From Chloroflexota bacterium (GTDB taxonomy: Bacteria > Chloroflexota > Dormibacteria > Dormibacterales > Dormibacteraceae): a DNA stretch of 5,267 bases. Both the position numbers and the translations under genes were made by a program. This document shows, piece after piece, positions 5,237 to 5,267 of this stretch. The DNA lies in assembly GCA_003446775.1 (NCBI GenBank), contig DMCH01000095.1:13776-19042 (forward strand). Reading direction: 5' to 3'. Within the stretch, counting starts at the first letter, position 1. Every line of letters starts with the position of its first letter. The notes under the pieces are model-generated. The model was not told the DNA's origin, made no database searches, and saw only the letters and a list, made by a program, of their open reading frames with translations.

Positions 5237-5267
5237 GCAGCTTGCGCGCCGCGGCGGCGACCTGCGC
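5223..5267 (-). CDS. C-terminal end of an unidentified upstream gene
   Basis: Only the last 14 full codons are in the window (A-Q-V-A-A-A-A-R-K-L-L-A-S-S, stop TAA at 5223-5225 on the - strand). They form an Ala-rich helical tail with 13 of 14 third positions G or C. The frame runs off the right edge. If real, it overlaps the nth start, as is common within operons, and helps explain the lack of a separate nth promoter here. Too short to name; the alternative is that nth itself extends further upstream in its own open frame. Confidence 0.4.
   Translation of the reverse strand, partial: AQVAAAARKLLASS

Noticed and set aside
1..5267. CRISPR array, tRNA/rRNA, transposase, integrase or attachment site
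   Set aside because: No regularly spaced direct repeats, no tRNA-like cloverleaf noticed, and no mobile-element protein motifs in any frame read.

Overview
The window is a 5.3 kb stretch of GC-rich chromosome. Codon third positions are strongly G/C, and coding is tight with short intergenic gaps. A membrane-linked class III nucleotide cyclase sits beside a Hanks-type Ser/Thr protein kinase with Pro-rich arms. That pairing, with the GC content, suggests a large-genome, signalling-rich bacterium such as a myxobacterium or relative (Myxococcota). Some Acidobacteria, Planctomycetes or uncultured lineages would also fit. The taxon is inferred from style; no marker gene is present.

Left part (1-2850), signalling and membrane genes. 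A class III adenylate/guanylate cyclase enters from the left edge on the + strand (3-953) with its 5' end missing. It ends tail-to-tail with a Ser/Thr kinase on the - strand (950-2254), and the two TAG stops share one CTAG palindrome. A 130 bp divergent spacer (2255-2384) separates the kinase from a small + strand gene (2385-2798). That gene encodes a Pro-rich, three-helix membrane protein of DUF4870/Tic20-like type and is closed by a clear intrinsic terminator (2821-2855).

Right part (2854-5267), a - strand run, read from right to left. It starts with the C-terminal end of an unidentified gene (5223 to the edge). Next is nth, endonuclease III (4523-5236). Then comes a 107 bp spacer of closely packed palindromes, a spore-photoproduct-lyase-like (SplB/Rv2578c-type) radical SAM protein (3435-4415), an unrecognised 98-residue protein (3119-3415) and a 97-residue coiled-coil protein (2854-3147). 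The last three are 19 bp apart or overlapping and look co-transcribed.

How they fit together: the left genes are signal-transduction parts (a cAMP/cGMP source, a protein kinase, a small membrane protein) with no evident direct pathway link. The right genes suggest DNA repair: a base-excision glycosylase beside a radical SAM enzyme whose family includes DNA photoproduct lyase, and whose C-terminus ends in a sliding-clamp-binding-like QLSLL. I did not find a clearly new system. The best leads are the nth/radical SAM/two-small-ORF cluster, the multi-hairpin element that overlaps the radical SAM start, and the tail-anchored kinase.
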